The notes beneath the pieces are model-generated. The model was not told the DNA's origin, ran no database searches, and worked only from the letters and a program-made list of their open reading frames with translations. Source: Verrucomicrobiota bacterium (lineage in GTDB: Bacteria; Verrucomicrobiota; Verrucomicrobiia; Limisphaerales; JAHDYP01). From it: a stretch of 33,839 bases of DNA. The stretch covers positions 1-33,839 of the forward strand of contig JAHDYP010000015.1 of NCBI GenBank assembly GCA_023383055.1, written 5' to 3'. Positions 15,573-23,796 of the stretch are shown here, in pieces. The translations under genes and the position numbers were made by a program. Numbering within the stretch: the first letter of the stretch is position 1; the number at the start of each line of letters is the position of its first letter.

Positions 15573-17122
15573 AGCACTGGCTGTCGGTGGCGGTGTTGCT
15601 GGTGGCAGCCGGTGCTTTGACGCTTCGGCTGCCGCGGCTTGACGAGCGTCCGCTGCATACCGACGAAGCGGTGCATGCATTGAAGTTTAAGGGGCTGTGG
15701 GAAGCGGGGGAGTATCGGTATGACCCCCACGAGTACCACGGCCCTTCGCTTTATTACCTGAGCTGGCCGATTGCCCGGGCGAGCGGCGCGGGCAACTTCG
15801 CCGAACTCGAAGCGCGGACGCTCCGTTTATTGCCGGTGTTATGGGGGGTGGGCTTGATCCTGTTGCTGCCGTGGGTGGCGGATGGGCTCGGCCGCGGCGG
15901 TGCCGTTTGGGCGGCGCTCTTCACGGCGGTATCGCCAGCGATGGTATTCTACAGCCGCTATTACATCCACGAGATGGGTCTGGTCTTCTTCACCTTTCTC
16001 CTGTTGGCGGCGGGCTGGCGTTATTCTCGAAGCGGCCAATGGTGGTGGGCACTGCTGGGCGGCTTGGGTTTGGGGCTCATGATCGCCACCAAGGAGACTT
16101 TCGTGCTGGAATTGGCGGCTGCGGCGGGCGCGCTTGGGCTGGGGGTCGTCTGGATCCGGTGGAGGGATGGGCGATGGGTTAGACCGCGGATTCCGTGGGC
16201 GCACCTGGCGTTGGGAATGGGAGTGGCGCTGTTGGTCTGGCTGGTGATGTTCAGCTCTTTCTTTACGAACGCCGCCGGGCCGCTCGATTCGATCCGCACT
16301 TACACGCCGTGGCTGAAGCGCGCCGAAGGCGCCAGCCCGCACATTCACCCCTGGTCGTATTACCTCGGTTTGCTGGCTTATCAGCGGGTGGGCCGCGGTC
16401 CCACGTGGAGCGAGGGGTTGATCCTGGGGTTGGCGGTGGTGGGATTTGGGGTGGGACTGGCGCGGGCGGCGGCGGGCCGACCCGGTGGGTGGTGGGTGGG
16501 TTTTGTGGCGGTTTATGCGCTGTTGCTGGCTTTGATTTACAGTGTCATTCCGTACAAAACGCCCTGGTGTCTGCTGGGGTTCTGGCATGGGGTGATCCTG
16601 TTGGCCGGGGTTGGAGCGGCGTGGCTGGTCGGACGTTCGCGGCGGTGGCCGCTCCGGGTGGCGATGGCCCTGCTGATCCTGCTGGGCACGGCGCAACTGA
16701 CCGGGCAGGCTTACCGCGCCAGCTACACGCATTTCGATAATCCGCGGAATCCCTACGTTTACGCGCATACACTGAGCAGTGTGCTGAACCTGGTGGAACG
16801 CGTGACCGACCTGGCGGCGCATGATCCGCGCGGGGAAAAGCTGTTGATCAAGGTGATGGCGCGCGGGGGCGATTACTGGCCGTTGCCATGGTATTTGCGG
16901 CGGTTTGAGCGGGTGGGATGGTGGGATCGCGTGCCGGAGGATCCTCTGGCTCCGGTGGTGATAGCGTCGCCTGCCTATGCGGCGGAACTCGAATCGACCC
17001 TGGGTGAGACCCATCAGATGGCCGGATTCTTCGGGCTGCGGCCTTCGGTGTTTTTGCAGCTGTATGTGGAGCAGGAACTCTGGGAGCGGTATATGGGTCG
17101 ATCACGGGAGGAGGACCGGTGA
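15569..17122 (+). CDS. Agl23-like polytopic membrane protein (flippase-associated, GT39-like)
   Basis: The 517-residue protein has about ten to twelve transmembrane segments and a GT-C layout. An acidic first loop, HTDEAVHALKFKGLWE (about 30-45), is followed by YDPHEYHGPSLYYLSWP. These are hallmarks of the TIGR03663 family, annotated as flippase activity-associated protein Agl23 and related to dolichyl-phosphate mannosyltransferases. Later landmarks are FYSRYYIHEMGLVFF, ATKETFVLE, SVIPYKTPWCLL and DYWPLPWYLRR. It may move a sugar from a lipid carrier outside the membrane; this is family-based inference. It overlaps the discoidin-like gene by four bases. Confidence 0.87.
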   Translation: MKHWLSVAVLLVAAGALTLRLPRLDERPLHTDEAVHALKFKGLWEAGEYRYDPHEYHGPSLYYLSWPIARASGAGNFAELEARTLRLLPVLWGVGLILLLPWVADGLGRGGAVWAALFTAVSPAMVFYSRYYIHEMGLVFFTFLLLAAGWRYSRSGQWWWALLGGLGLGLMIATKETFVLELAAAAGALGLGVVWIRWRDGRWVRPRIPWAHLALGMGVALLVWLVMFSSFFTNAAGPLDSIRTYTPWLKRAEGASPHIHPWSYYLGLLAYQRVGRGPTWSEGLILGLAVVGFGVGLARAAAGRPGGWWVGFVAVYALLLALIYSVIPYKTPWCLLGFWHGVILLAGVGAAWLVGRSRRWPLRVAMALLILLGTAQLTGQAYRASYTHFDNPRNPYVYAHTLSSVLNLVERVTDLAAHDPRGEKLLIKVMARGGDYWPLPWYLRRFERVGWWDRVPEDPLAPVVIASPAYAAELESTLGETHQMAGFFGLRPSVFLQLYVEQELWERYMGRSREEDR

Positions 17123-17183
17123 GGAGTCGGGCGGGGCCGCGGGGAGGATCATGGCGGCTGGATGAGATGACCGCATGATGCCA

Positions 17184-17212
17184 TTGCGCTTGGCGGGGCA
17201 TTTGATTAGTTT
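17184..17212 (+). promoter_or_regulatory. TTGC-type promoter ending six bases before a start codon
   Basis: TTGCGC (17184-17189), 17 bases, TAGTTT (17207-17212), six bases, then ATG at 17219. No Shine-Dalgarno sequence is present. It would start the envelope/ABC cluster with a leaderless transcript. Confidence 0.52.
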
Positions 17213-17218
17213 GGCGGC

Positions 17219-17983
17219 ATGACGTTATTCAAGCTGCCGCTGCTGGGGCTGGCGCTGATCCTGTTGGGATTGGGCGCGGCGGGGTGCGTTCCCCCGGGCG
17301 GAACGGCATCCGATGCGGAGAGCGACGCGGATTTCCGGGCCGGGACGAGTCGGAAAAAGGCGGGGAATTACACGCGAGCCATCGAATCGTTTGAGCGCGT
17401 CTTGCAGAAGAACCCGGGGTCGGCGGCCGCGCATTTCGAGCTGGGTTTGATCTACTACCAGCACATTACGAACTACGTGTCCGCGATTTATCATTTCGAC
17501 CGGTTGCAGCGGCTTCAGCCGGGATTCAGCCGGATCGATGTGGTGCGCCAGATGATCAAGGTCTGCAAACAAGAGCTGGTCCAGGATGCGATGGGCGGGT
17601 TCAACGTCCAAATGCAGCGGGAACTGGAGCGTCTCGAGCGCGTGACGCAGGAGAACGCCGCCCTGCGGCAGGAGCTCGCGCAACTGCAGGCCCAGCTGAA
17701 AGAGCGCGAGGCTCGCCCGCAGTTGGCGGAAACGGGCCTGGTGTTGCGAGCGTTGGAATCGCAGAGAGCGCCGCGGACGGAGGGGTCAGGGGAGACCGCG
17801 ATCAGGCAGGCGCAGATGCCGTCGACCCGGCCGGTGACCCTGTACACGGTCAAGCGGGGTGAGACGATATACTCGATCGCCAAGCGGTATGGATTGACGG
17901 AAGCCGCCTTGCGGGCGGCGAATCCGACGGTGGTTCCGACGCAAATGAGCGCGGGGCAGGTGCTGCGGATACCCTCGCATTAG
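17219..17983 (+). CDS. Lipoprotein with TPR, coiled coil and C-terminal LysM domain
   Basis: The 254-residue protein has a lipoprotein signal ending GLGAAGC, with Cys23 as the likely lipidated residue. TPR-like helices follow (about 40-115; GNYTRAIESFERVLQKNPGSAAAHFELGLIYY), then a coiled coil (about 130-165, with heptads such as LERLERVTQENAALRQELAQLQ). A LysM domain (about 208-252, YTVKRGETIYSIAKRYGLTEAALRAANP and GQVLRIPSH) closes the protein. LysM binds peptidoglycan, so the protein probably bridges an outer or inner membrane lipid anchor and the cell wall. It leads a same-strand run with an ABC exporter, with 31 bases to the next gene. Confidence 0.85.
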   Translation: MTLFKLPLLGLALILLGLGAAGCVPPGGTASDAESDADFRAGTSRKKAGNYTRAIESFERVLQKNPGSAAAHFELGLIYYQHITNYVSAIYHFDRLQRLQPGFSRIDVVRQMIKVCKQELVQDAMGGFNVQMQRELERLERVTQENAALRQELAQLQAQLKEREARPQLAETGLVLRALESQRAPRTEGSGETAIRQAQMPSTRPVTLYTVKRGETIYSIAKRYGLTEAALRAANPTVVPTQMSAGQVLRIPSH

Positions 17984-18014
17984 CCCGGATGGTTCAGGCC
18001 TCTCCGACACGCGC

Positions 18015-18824
18015 ATGTTCCAACGACTGCTGTTTCTCACGATCGTCGCTTTCTTCGCGACGATGAACGTTTTGCTTTGGCGGGTGGAGTTCGGTGGGGC
18101 CAGCCGCTTCGGCAGCCCGGTTCCGGTGGAGGTGGTGCTGCGACGGATCCTGACCGCGCCGGACGATTCCTCGCTCGAGATCCGGAGAGACGGCGAGCGG
18201 ATTGGCTACTGCCACTGGATCGCCGGTGCCGCGGAAGAGTTGGTGCTGGAGACACCCGAGGAGCTGGAAGGGCTGCCGGAAGGCATGGTGAAGCAACCGA
18301 CTTCCTACGCGCTGCATGTCGATGGGGGCATCCTGACCGGGCCGATCGAGCAACGGCTTCGATTTGGGCTGGAGCTCAGTCTCGGCGGTGAATTGGACTG
18401 GCGGGAATTGGTTCTGCGGCTGGGCACGGAACCGAAGCTGTGGGCGCTAAAAGCGTCGGCCGTCGCGCGAACCGCCGAGATCAGTTATGGCGCCCCGGGG
18501 GCCGGCTGGCAGCGGCAGTTGACTTTCGACCAGCTGCGCGACCCGCGTCAGTTGTTGCTCGAATTGGGAGGACCGATGGCGGCGGTGTGGTTGCCGATCC
18601 TGGCGCAGTTTCAGGATCCGGCCGGCTTAAGTTCCGACTTTTCGTGGGAAGCGCGGACGGATTGGATGATGGTGGGCGGGACCCGGGTGCAGGTCTTTCG
18701 GTTGGAGGCGCGGCTGGCGGAGCGCCGGGAGGTGAGCGTGCTGGTGAGCCGGGTGGGGGAGATCATGCGGGTCGATCTGCCGGGCGGACTTTCGTTGGTG
18801 AACGAGGTGTTGGCGAGTTTCTAG
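18015..18824 (+). CDS. Membrane-anchored protein of unknown function beside an ABC exporter
   Basis: The 269-residue protein has one N-terminal transmembrane or uncleaved signal segment (about 4-22, RLLFLTIVAFFATMNVLLW). The remaining soluble part is mainly beta (VEVVLRRILTAPDDSSLEI, LRFGLELSLGGELDWRELVLRL, RVQVFRLEARLAERREVSVLVSRVGEIMRVDLP). I know no family for it. It ends one base before the ATP-binding subunit, so it is almost certainly made with the exporter. It may be an accessory or substrate-handling factor; that is inference from position only. Confidence 0.8.
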   Translation: MFQRLLFLTIVAFFATMNVLLWRVEFGGASRFGSPVPVEVVLRRILTAPDDSSLEIRRDGERIGYCHWIAGAAEELVLETPEELEGLPEGMVKQPTSYALHVDGGILTGPIEQRLRFGLELSLGGELDWRELVLRLGTEPKLWALKASAVARTAEISYGAPGAGWQRQLTFDQLRDPRQLLLELGGPMAAVWLPILAQFQDPAGLSSDFSWEARTDWMMVGGTRVQVFRLEARLAERREVSVLVSRVGEIMRVDLPGGLSLVNEVLASF

Positions 18825-18825
18825 C

Positions 18826-19611
18826 ATGATCGAGCTGCGGCAATTGACCAAGAAGTTCGGCGATCTGGTCGCGGTCGACCAGGTGACGCTGACGATCGCG
18901 CGTGGCGAGTTCTTCGCCGTGCTGGGCCCGAATGCCGCCGGCAAGACCACCACCATTCGGATTCTCGCCGGGCTGATGAAACCGACGGCTGGCCAGGCGC
19001 GGGTGGCCGGATTCGACGTGCAGACCGAGCCGCTCGAGGCGCGTCGGCGCATGGCCTACGTGCCCGATTTCCCATTTCTGTACGACAAGCTCACGCCGTG
19101 GGAGTTCCTGCGGTTCACCGGGCAGATGTTCCGGATGTCGGAAGGGTCGATCGAGGGCGCGGCACGGCTGTGGGCCGCGCGGTTCAATCTCGGCGAGTAT
19201 CTCAACATCGCGATCGAAAGCCTCTCGCACGGGACCCGTCAACGCGTGGCGTTGGCCTCGGCGATGATGCACGATCCGGAGGTGATCGTGCTCGACGAGC
19301 CGATGGTGGGGCTGGATCCGCATCACGCGCGGGTGCTGAAGGACATTCTGAAGGAGCAGGCCGAGCGGGGCGCGACCATTTTCGTCTCGACCCATCAATT
19401 GAGTGTCGCCGAGGAGATGGCGGATCGGATCGGGATCATGCACCACGGCCGACTCATCGCGGTCGGCAGCCGCGAGGAACTCCGCCTGCGCAGCGGTAGC
19501 GAGGGAGCGCTTGAACAGACCTTCCTGGCCCTGACGGCGGAGGAAGCCGACTTGGCGGCCGCGGGCAAGAAACTCGTCGCGCCCGAGCCGGGGCCGGTCA
19601 AGCGTGTTTGA
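18826..19611 (+). CDS. ABC transporter ATP-binding subunit (ABC-2 type exporter)
   Basis: The 261-residue ATPase powers an exporter whose permease follows. All motifs are present: Walker A GPNAAGKTT (34-42; most relatives have NGAGK), signature LSHGTRQR (133-140, a common variant of LSGGQ), Walker B VIVLDEP (153-159) with Glu158, and the switch His190 in STHQLS. The tail after about residue 215 is the short Glu/Ala-rich end typical of ABC-2 exporters. It shows the single-domain CcmA-like layout used for drugs, antibiotics, lipids or polysaccharides; the cargo is unknown. The permease ATG lies 13 bases after its stop. Confidence 0.93.
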   Translation: MIELRQLTKKFGDLVAVDQVTLTIARGEFFAVLGPNAAGKTTTIRILAGLMKPTAGQARVAGFDVQTEPLEARRRMAYVPDFPFLYDKLTPWEFLRFTGQMFRMSEGSIEGAARLWAARFNLGEYLNIAIESLSHGTRQRVALASAMMHDPEVIVLDEPMVGLDPHHARVLKDILKEQAERGATIFVSTHQLSVAEEMADRIGIMHHGRLIAVGSREELRLRSGSEGALEQTFLALTAEEADLAAAGKKLVAPEPGPVKRV

Positions 19612-19624
19612 GGGTGGAGTTGAA

Positions 19625-21403
19625 ATGGATGCGGGCGAACGAGCATTGAGTGCCAGCGGGCTGATCGCGGGGCGGGAGGGGACCAGCCTGTTATGGGCGT
19701 TGTTGCGGGTGAACGGCCTGCAGGTATGGCGGCGGCTGCAAGGATTGCGGCATCAATCGAAGCTCCTGACGTTGCTGGTGGGGGCGTTTCTGGGGGGGTA
19801 CCTCACCCTGGCGTTCGGGTTGTTCCGGATGGGATTGAGGTTTGTGGGATCGTTTCCGGGGCTGGGCACGCTGCTGGTCGAGCGGCTGATGTTCCTGATG
19901 TTTGCGATCCTGTTTGTGTTGCTGCTTTTCAGCAACCTGGTGATCGGCTACACGAACCTGTTCCGGAACCGGGAGACGAGTTACCTGCTCTCGCTGCCGG
20001 TTTCCTTTCGCACGATCGTTCAATGGAAGTTCATCGAATCGACGCTGCTGGCGTCGTGGGCGTTCCTCTTCCTGATCGCGCCCTTGATCGTGGCGTACGG
20101 GTTGCACCGGAACGTGAGCTGGCATTTCTTCGTGCTGACCCCGCTGCTGGTGGCGATGTTCATTGTGCTGCCGGCGGCGGCCGGGGCCTGGATTTCGATG
20201 TTCATGGCCCGGTACTTGGACCGGCGGCTTTTCCAGGCGACGCTGGCGTTGCTGGTGGTCCTGGTAATGGCGGGGGTGGCGTTCTGGCTGAAGTCCGAAC
20301 CGGTGGCGGAGGAATTGACGGAAACGCGGGCGCTGGCGGTTCTCGACCGGTTGCTGGCGAAGACGGCCTTCACGGAATTCGCGTTGCTGCCGAGTTACTG
20401 GCTTTCGTCCGGCATCCTGCAGTGGGCGGACGGCGCCTTGGCGACCGCGATGTTCTACGGGTTGGTGCTGTTGAGTTACACCCTGTTTTTCGGGCACTTG
20501 TCCTTTTCGCAGTCGGGGCGGTTCTTCTATGACGCGGCGTCGCGGGTCAACAGCCGGGCGAGCGCCTTCTGGCGCTGGTCGTGGTTCCAGTCCTGGCGGC
20601 TGCGGCATCGCGAGGCGCGGTATACGGAGCAGGGGATCGAGCGGGTGGCCGGTTGGTTCAGCGGCGTGTTGAATTCGGACACGCGGGCGTTGCTGGTCAA
20701 AGACATCAGGTTGTTCTGGCGCGACACGGCGCAATGGGGCCAGACGCTGGTGCTGTTCGGGTTGCTGGGAGTTTACATCCTGAATCTGCGTCACTTCTCC
20801 CATCAGCTCACCAATCCCTTCTGGATTCACCTGGTGTCGCACTTGAATCTCGGCGCGTGCGCACTGAACCTGGCCACACTGACGACGCGGTTCATCTATC
20901 CGCAGTTCAGTCTGGAAGGAAAAAGGATTTGGATCGTGGGGATGGCCCCCGTTGGGATGGTCCGATTGGTCCGGACCAAATTCTGGCTGGCGACCGTGGG
21001 ATCGCTGGTGGTCACGCTCGGTTTGATACTCCTTTCCTGCTGGATGCTGCGGCTGCCGCTGGAGCGGATGCTTTATTTTGCGGGGGCGATCACGCTGATG
21101 ACCTTCACCTTGAATGGCCTGGCGGTCGGCCTGGGCGCGTTGTATCCCAACTTTCGCGAGGAACATCCCGGCAAGATCGTGAGCGGCTTCGGTGGCACGT
21201 TTTGTCTCGTGCTCAGCTTTGTTTACATCGTGGCCTCGGTGGTGTTGCTGGCGTTGGGATCGCCGTGGCCGTGGATGGGGGCGGCGCGGGCCGCGCACGC
21301 GCCGACGGAGCTGGCCTGGGCGGCGTTTCTGGCGCTCTCCCTGGGCCTGGGCTGGGTGCCGCTGCGGATGGGATTGAAACAAGTCGAGCGTTTCGAGCTT
21401 TGA
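19625..21403 (+). CDS. ABC transporter permease, large ABC-2-like exporter subunit
   Basis: The 592-residue protein has about twelve hydrophobic segments in two halves separated by a polar cytoplasmic part (about 300-370). It has ABC-2-like landmarks: FRNRETSYLLSLPVSFRTIVQWKFIES in the first half and LVKDIRLFWRDTAQWGQ and EGKRIWIVGMAPVGMVRLVRTKFW in the second. The two halves look like a duplicated or fused permease, which would make one chain act as a full membrane part. ATG 19625 has GGAG six bases upstream; the GTG at 19604 lies inside the ATPase gene and has no such site. Confidence 0.87.
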   Translation: MDAGERALSASGLIAGREGTSLLWALLRVNGLQVWRRLQGLRHQSKLLTLLVGAFLGGYLTLAFGLFRMGLRFVGSFPGLGTLLVERLMFLMFAILFVLLLFSNLVIGYTNLFRNRETSYLLSLPVSFRTIVQWKFIESTLLASWAFLFLIAPLIVAYGLHRNVSWHFFVLTPLLVAMFIVLPAAAGAWISMFMARYLDRRLFQATLALLVVLVMAGVAFWLKSEPVAEELTETRALAVLDRLLAKTAFTEFALLPSYWLSSGILQWADGALATAMFYGLVLLSYTLFFGHLSFSQSGRFFYDAASRVNSRASAFWRWSWFQSWRLRHREARYTEQGIERVAGWFSGVLNSDTRALLVKDIRLFWRDTAQWGQTLVLFGLLGVYILNLRHFSHQLTNPFWIHLVSHLNLGACALNLATLTTRFIYPQFSLEGKRIWIVGMAPVGMVRLVRTKFWLATVGSLVVTLGLILLSCWMLRLPLERMLYFAGAITLMTFTLNGLAVGLGALYPNFREEHPGKIVSGFGGTFCLVLSFVYIVASVVLLALGSPWPWMGAARAAHAPTELAWAAFLALSLGLGWVPLRMGLKQVERFEL

Positions 21404-21506
21404 TTCGTTCGCCGTGCCCCGGGTTCGGCAGCGCCTCGCGGCGATTCCCGGTCGCGGGTGACTGCGAGCGATGGTGTGTCCTGCCGCCTTTGACGCAATC
21501 CTCCGC

Positions 21507-21535
21507 TTTACAGGCGTGAGGCCGGTCACTAGAGT
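21507..21535 (+). promoter_or_regulatory. Promoter ending six bases before a GTG start
   Basis: TTTACA (21507-21512), 17 bases, TAGAGT (21530-21535), six bases, then GTG at 21542. The -10 box and its distance match the TTGC-type set; the -35 box is closer to the usual TTGACA. It would let the two small genes be made apart from the ABC exporter. Confidence 0.48.
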
Positions 21536-21541
21536 CCGAGC

Positions 21542-22213
21542 GTGCCAGCGGAATTTGACGAATCTGATTTTGTGGATCGCGACTTTCAGTCGGCGCAAAA
21601 GTCAGGTTGGGGAGCAACCGGGTCGAGCCCCGGCGCGCGTCCGCCTTCGCGGGAGGAGTTGGAAGCGAAAGTCGGCGAGACGCAGCAGCGTTTGCAGGAG
21701 TTGAAGCGCGTCCAGGACGAGCTGGAGCGCGAGCGAGCGGCGCTGGAGGAAGCGCGCCGCCGGCGCTCGGAGTTTCAGACCGGCCGGGAGGAGATGCTGG
21801 AGCATCTGACGCGGGGGATTGGATTGCTGGAGGAAGCGGAATTCGGGGTTCGTCGCGATGCGGAGCAGATGGCGAAGACGCTGGGTGAACTGCGGGATTC
21901 CCTGATCAAGGTGCAGAGTCTGAACGATCAGGCCTGGACGCAGGAGAATTACAGCGTTGAACTGACCCGGGGATTGACCACGATCGAGAATGCGCGCATG
22001 GAATGGAACGCGGCGCAGCTGAAGTGGCCGGTGCTGACCCGGAAACCGGAGGCCGAAGGCGGCGCCGACGGTTCGAACAAGCCGGCGGTGACGGCGTTGA
22101 CCGATTTGACCCTGGTGCAGTTGGCGAAACTGGGATTGGCGGTGACGTGGCCGCTGGCGGTGATCGCCCTGGCTACGGCGGTGGCTTTGTTGTTGATATT
22201 GATCTATCGGTAG
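21542..22213 (+). CDS. Coiled-coil protein with C-terminal membrane anchor, unknown function
   Basis: The 223-residue protein has a polar N-terminus, a long coiled coil (about 35-130; EELEAKVGETQQRLQELKRVQDELERERAALEEARRRR and later helices), a Pro/Gly linker, and one transmembrane segment at the very end (about 194-222, LAVTWPLAVIALATAVALLLILIY). It is thus tail-anchored with its body in the cytoplasm. There is no signal peptide. I know no family. The GTG start is supported by promoter-like boxes six bases upstream. It is followed after 54 bases by a second small protein of the same anchor type, suggesting a functional pair. Confidence 0.75.
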   Translation: MPAEFDESDFVDRDFQSAQKSGWGATGSSPGARPPSREELEAKVGETQQRLQELKRVQDELERERAALEEARRRRSEFQTGREEMLEHLTRGIGLLEEAEFGVRRDAEQMAKTLGELRDSLIKVQSLNDQAWTQENYSVELTRGLTTIENARMEWNAAQLKWPVLTRKPEAEGGADGSNKPAVTALTDLTLVQLAKLGLAVTWPLAVIALATAVALLLILIYR

Positions 22214-22267
22214 GCGCCGGTCGGGCGGTCGAAGTCTGACCCGGTGCCGGGCATTTGCGAGAGGCTC

Positions 22268-22771
22268 ATGGGACTACTGAACGGCAAACGAATGGACCCG
22301 ATCGCCCAACGGGCGCGGGTGCTGGACGCCGAGATCGAGGCGTTGCAGGAGCAAATCCGGCAGTTGGGCGCCCAGGCTGGCGGCGGCCGATCCGGCGAAC
22401 GGGGTCATGGCGACAGCCGGGAATCACGCGGCGGCGCTCCGATGGCATCGACGGTGCGCGAACCGGTGTTCGAGGCGGTGGACCATAAGCGCGTCAAATC
22501 CGAGTCCGACGCCCAGGGTACCACGGAGCATTTCAACGAGTTGGGGGTGCGGAAGTACGACCTGGCGGGGGCGTGGCGGCGTTTCCAGGGCAATTTTCAC
22601 GGTCCACCGGCCAGCAACCCGAAGCTGATCAATTACCTGGCCGCCGGGAGCATCCAGGGTTTGCGGCCTTTGCGGTATGAGAAGCGCGTGGCGCGGAACC
22701 GGGTGTTGGCCCTGGCATTTCTGCTGGCCATGGTGCTTTGGGGGGTGTTCACCATCTTCTGGCGGCATTAG
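22268..22771 (+). CDS. Small tail-anchored protein of unknown function
   Basis: The 167-residue protein begins MGLLNGKRMDPIAQRARVLDAEIEALQEQIRQL, a short coiled coil, then has a Gly/Arg/Ser-rich linker. A conserved-looking middle follows (TTEHFNELGVRKYDLAGAWRRFQGNFHGPPASNPKLINYLAAGSIQGLRPLRYEKRVARNR), and one transmembrane segment ends the protein (about 146-164, LALAFLLAMVLWGVFTIFW). ATG 22268 has GAGAGG just upstream. I do not recognise the family. It shares layout with the gene before it. Its stop shares bases with the convergent LOG-family gene. Confidence 0.72.
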   Translation: MGLLNGKRMDPIAQRARVLDAEIEALQEQIRQLGAQAGGGRSGERGHGDSRESRGGAPMASTVREPVFEAVDHKRVKSESDAQGTTEHFNELGVRKYDLAGAWRRFQGNFHGPPASNPKLINYLAAGSIQGLRPLRYEKRVARNRVLALAFLLAMVLWGVFTIFWRH

Positions 22772-23796
22772 AGACTGTTGAGCCGGTCGATCATGAGTCG
22801 CAGCCGGCCGTAATCCCGGCGGTTGAAACCAAACGCGATTCTCGGTAGATCGAGAAAATCCGGGTCGTCGCGTTCCTCTGGAAGCGGCTTGGTGAGGTGA
22901 ATCCTGCGGCCGGTGATGATCTCGGCGAAATCCTCGTTGAGTGCATCGAGGGCGGAGGGGGTAGGGGCGCGGCGAAGGCGGATGACGAGGAGATCCTTGA
23001 CGAAGCGGCTGGAGCAGAAATTGCGATAGAACCGGGTGATCCATTTGACGGCCTGCTCGGGGCTGTCCGTGATCTGGTAGAGGTGGAGGTCGTCCTGGGA
23101 GATGAGCCCGTTGCGGAGGAGATGATCGCGGACCTGGCGATCCCAGGTATTCCAGTAGGAGCCGCCTGGTTTATCGATCAGGACGAGGGGCATGAGCTGG
23201 CTCTTGCCGGTCTGCATGAGCGTGAGCGTTTCGAAGCCCTCGTCCATGGTGCCAAAACCGCCGGGGAACAGCGCCACGGCATCGGAATGCCGGATAAATA
23301 CCAGTTTGCGCGTGAAGAAATACTTGAGCGTGACGAGCTTTTTGTCGTTGGAAATGACCGGGTTGGCGGCTTGTTCCCACGGCAGCCGGATATTGACGCC
23401 GAAGCTGCGCGCCGGGCCGGCGCCTTCATGACCGGCGTGCATGATGCCGGAGCCGGCGCCGGTGATGACCATGAATCCCGCCTCGGCAATGAGCCGGCTG
23501 AACTCGAGGGCCTGCAGGTATTCGGGTTGGGTGCGCTCCGTGCGGGCCGAGCCGAAGACGGTTACCTTCCGGGTTTCCTTGTAAGGGGCAAACAGTCTGA
23601 AGGCGTACCGGAGCTCGCGCAGCGCGGTTTGAATGACCCGGACATCGCCCCGGTATTCGACGTCGCCGAGCAGTTTGAGGGCGCTCTCGATGATGTCCTG
23701 GACCAGATCCGGGTTGTGTCCACCGCCTTTGAGCGCAATCAAATCCTGGATCCGCCGCTGCAACTCGCGATCGATCTTTCGGCCGGGTTTTGCCAT
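22768..23796 (-). CDS. LOG-family protein (long form; nucleotide phosphoribohydrolase-like)
   Basis: LOG-type enzymes release free base from nucleoside 5'-monophosphates, making cytokinins in plants and acting on other nucleotides in bacteria. The Rossmann core is complete: VTVFGSARTE (about 78-87), GAGSGIMHAGHEGA (113-126), and the catalytic PGGFGTMDE (178-186). At 342 residues it is longer than common LOG proteins (about 180-230). It has an N-terminal helical extension of some 70 residues and a C-terminal extension of about 90, as in larger TIGR00730 members. The older label lysine decarboxylase is wrong for this family. Promoter-like boxes at 23803-23830 end six bases from its ATG. Confidence 0.9.
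   Translation of the reverse strand: MAKPGRKIDRELQRRIQDLIALKGGGHNPDLVQDIIESALKLLGDVEYRGDVRVIQTALRELRYAFRLFAPYKETRKVTVFGSARTERTQPEYLQALEFSRLIAEAGFMVITGAGSGIMHAGHEGAGPARSFGVNIRLPWEQAANPVISNDKKLVTLKYFFTRKLVFIRHSDAVALFPGGFGTMDEGFETLTLMQTGKSQLMPLVLIDKPGGSYWNTWDRQVRDHLLRNGLISQDDLHLYQITDSPEQAVKWITRFYRNFCSSRFVKDLLVIRLRRAPTPSALDALNEDFAEIITGRRIHLTKPLPEERDDPDFLDLPRIAFGFNRRDYGRLRLMIDRLNSL

Noticed and set aside
19691..21598. 635-codon open frame on the minus strand opposite the ABC permease
   Set aside because: The product is rich in Arg, Gln, Pro and His, as expected from antisense of a Leu-rich membrane protein.
22768..23796. Lysine decarboxylase annotation for the LOG-family gene
   Set aside because: The PGGFGTMDE motif marks the LOG phosphoribohydrolase family; no PLP-binding decarboxylase features are present.
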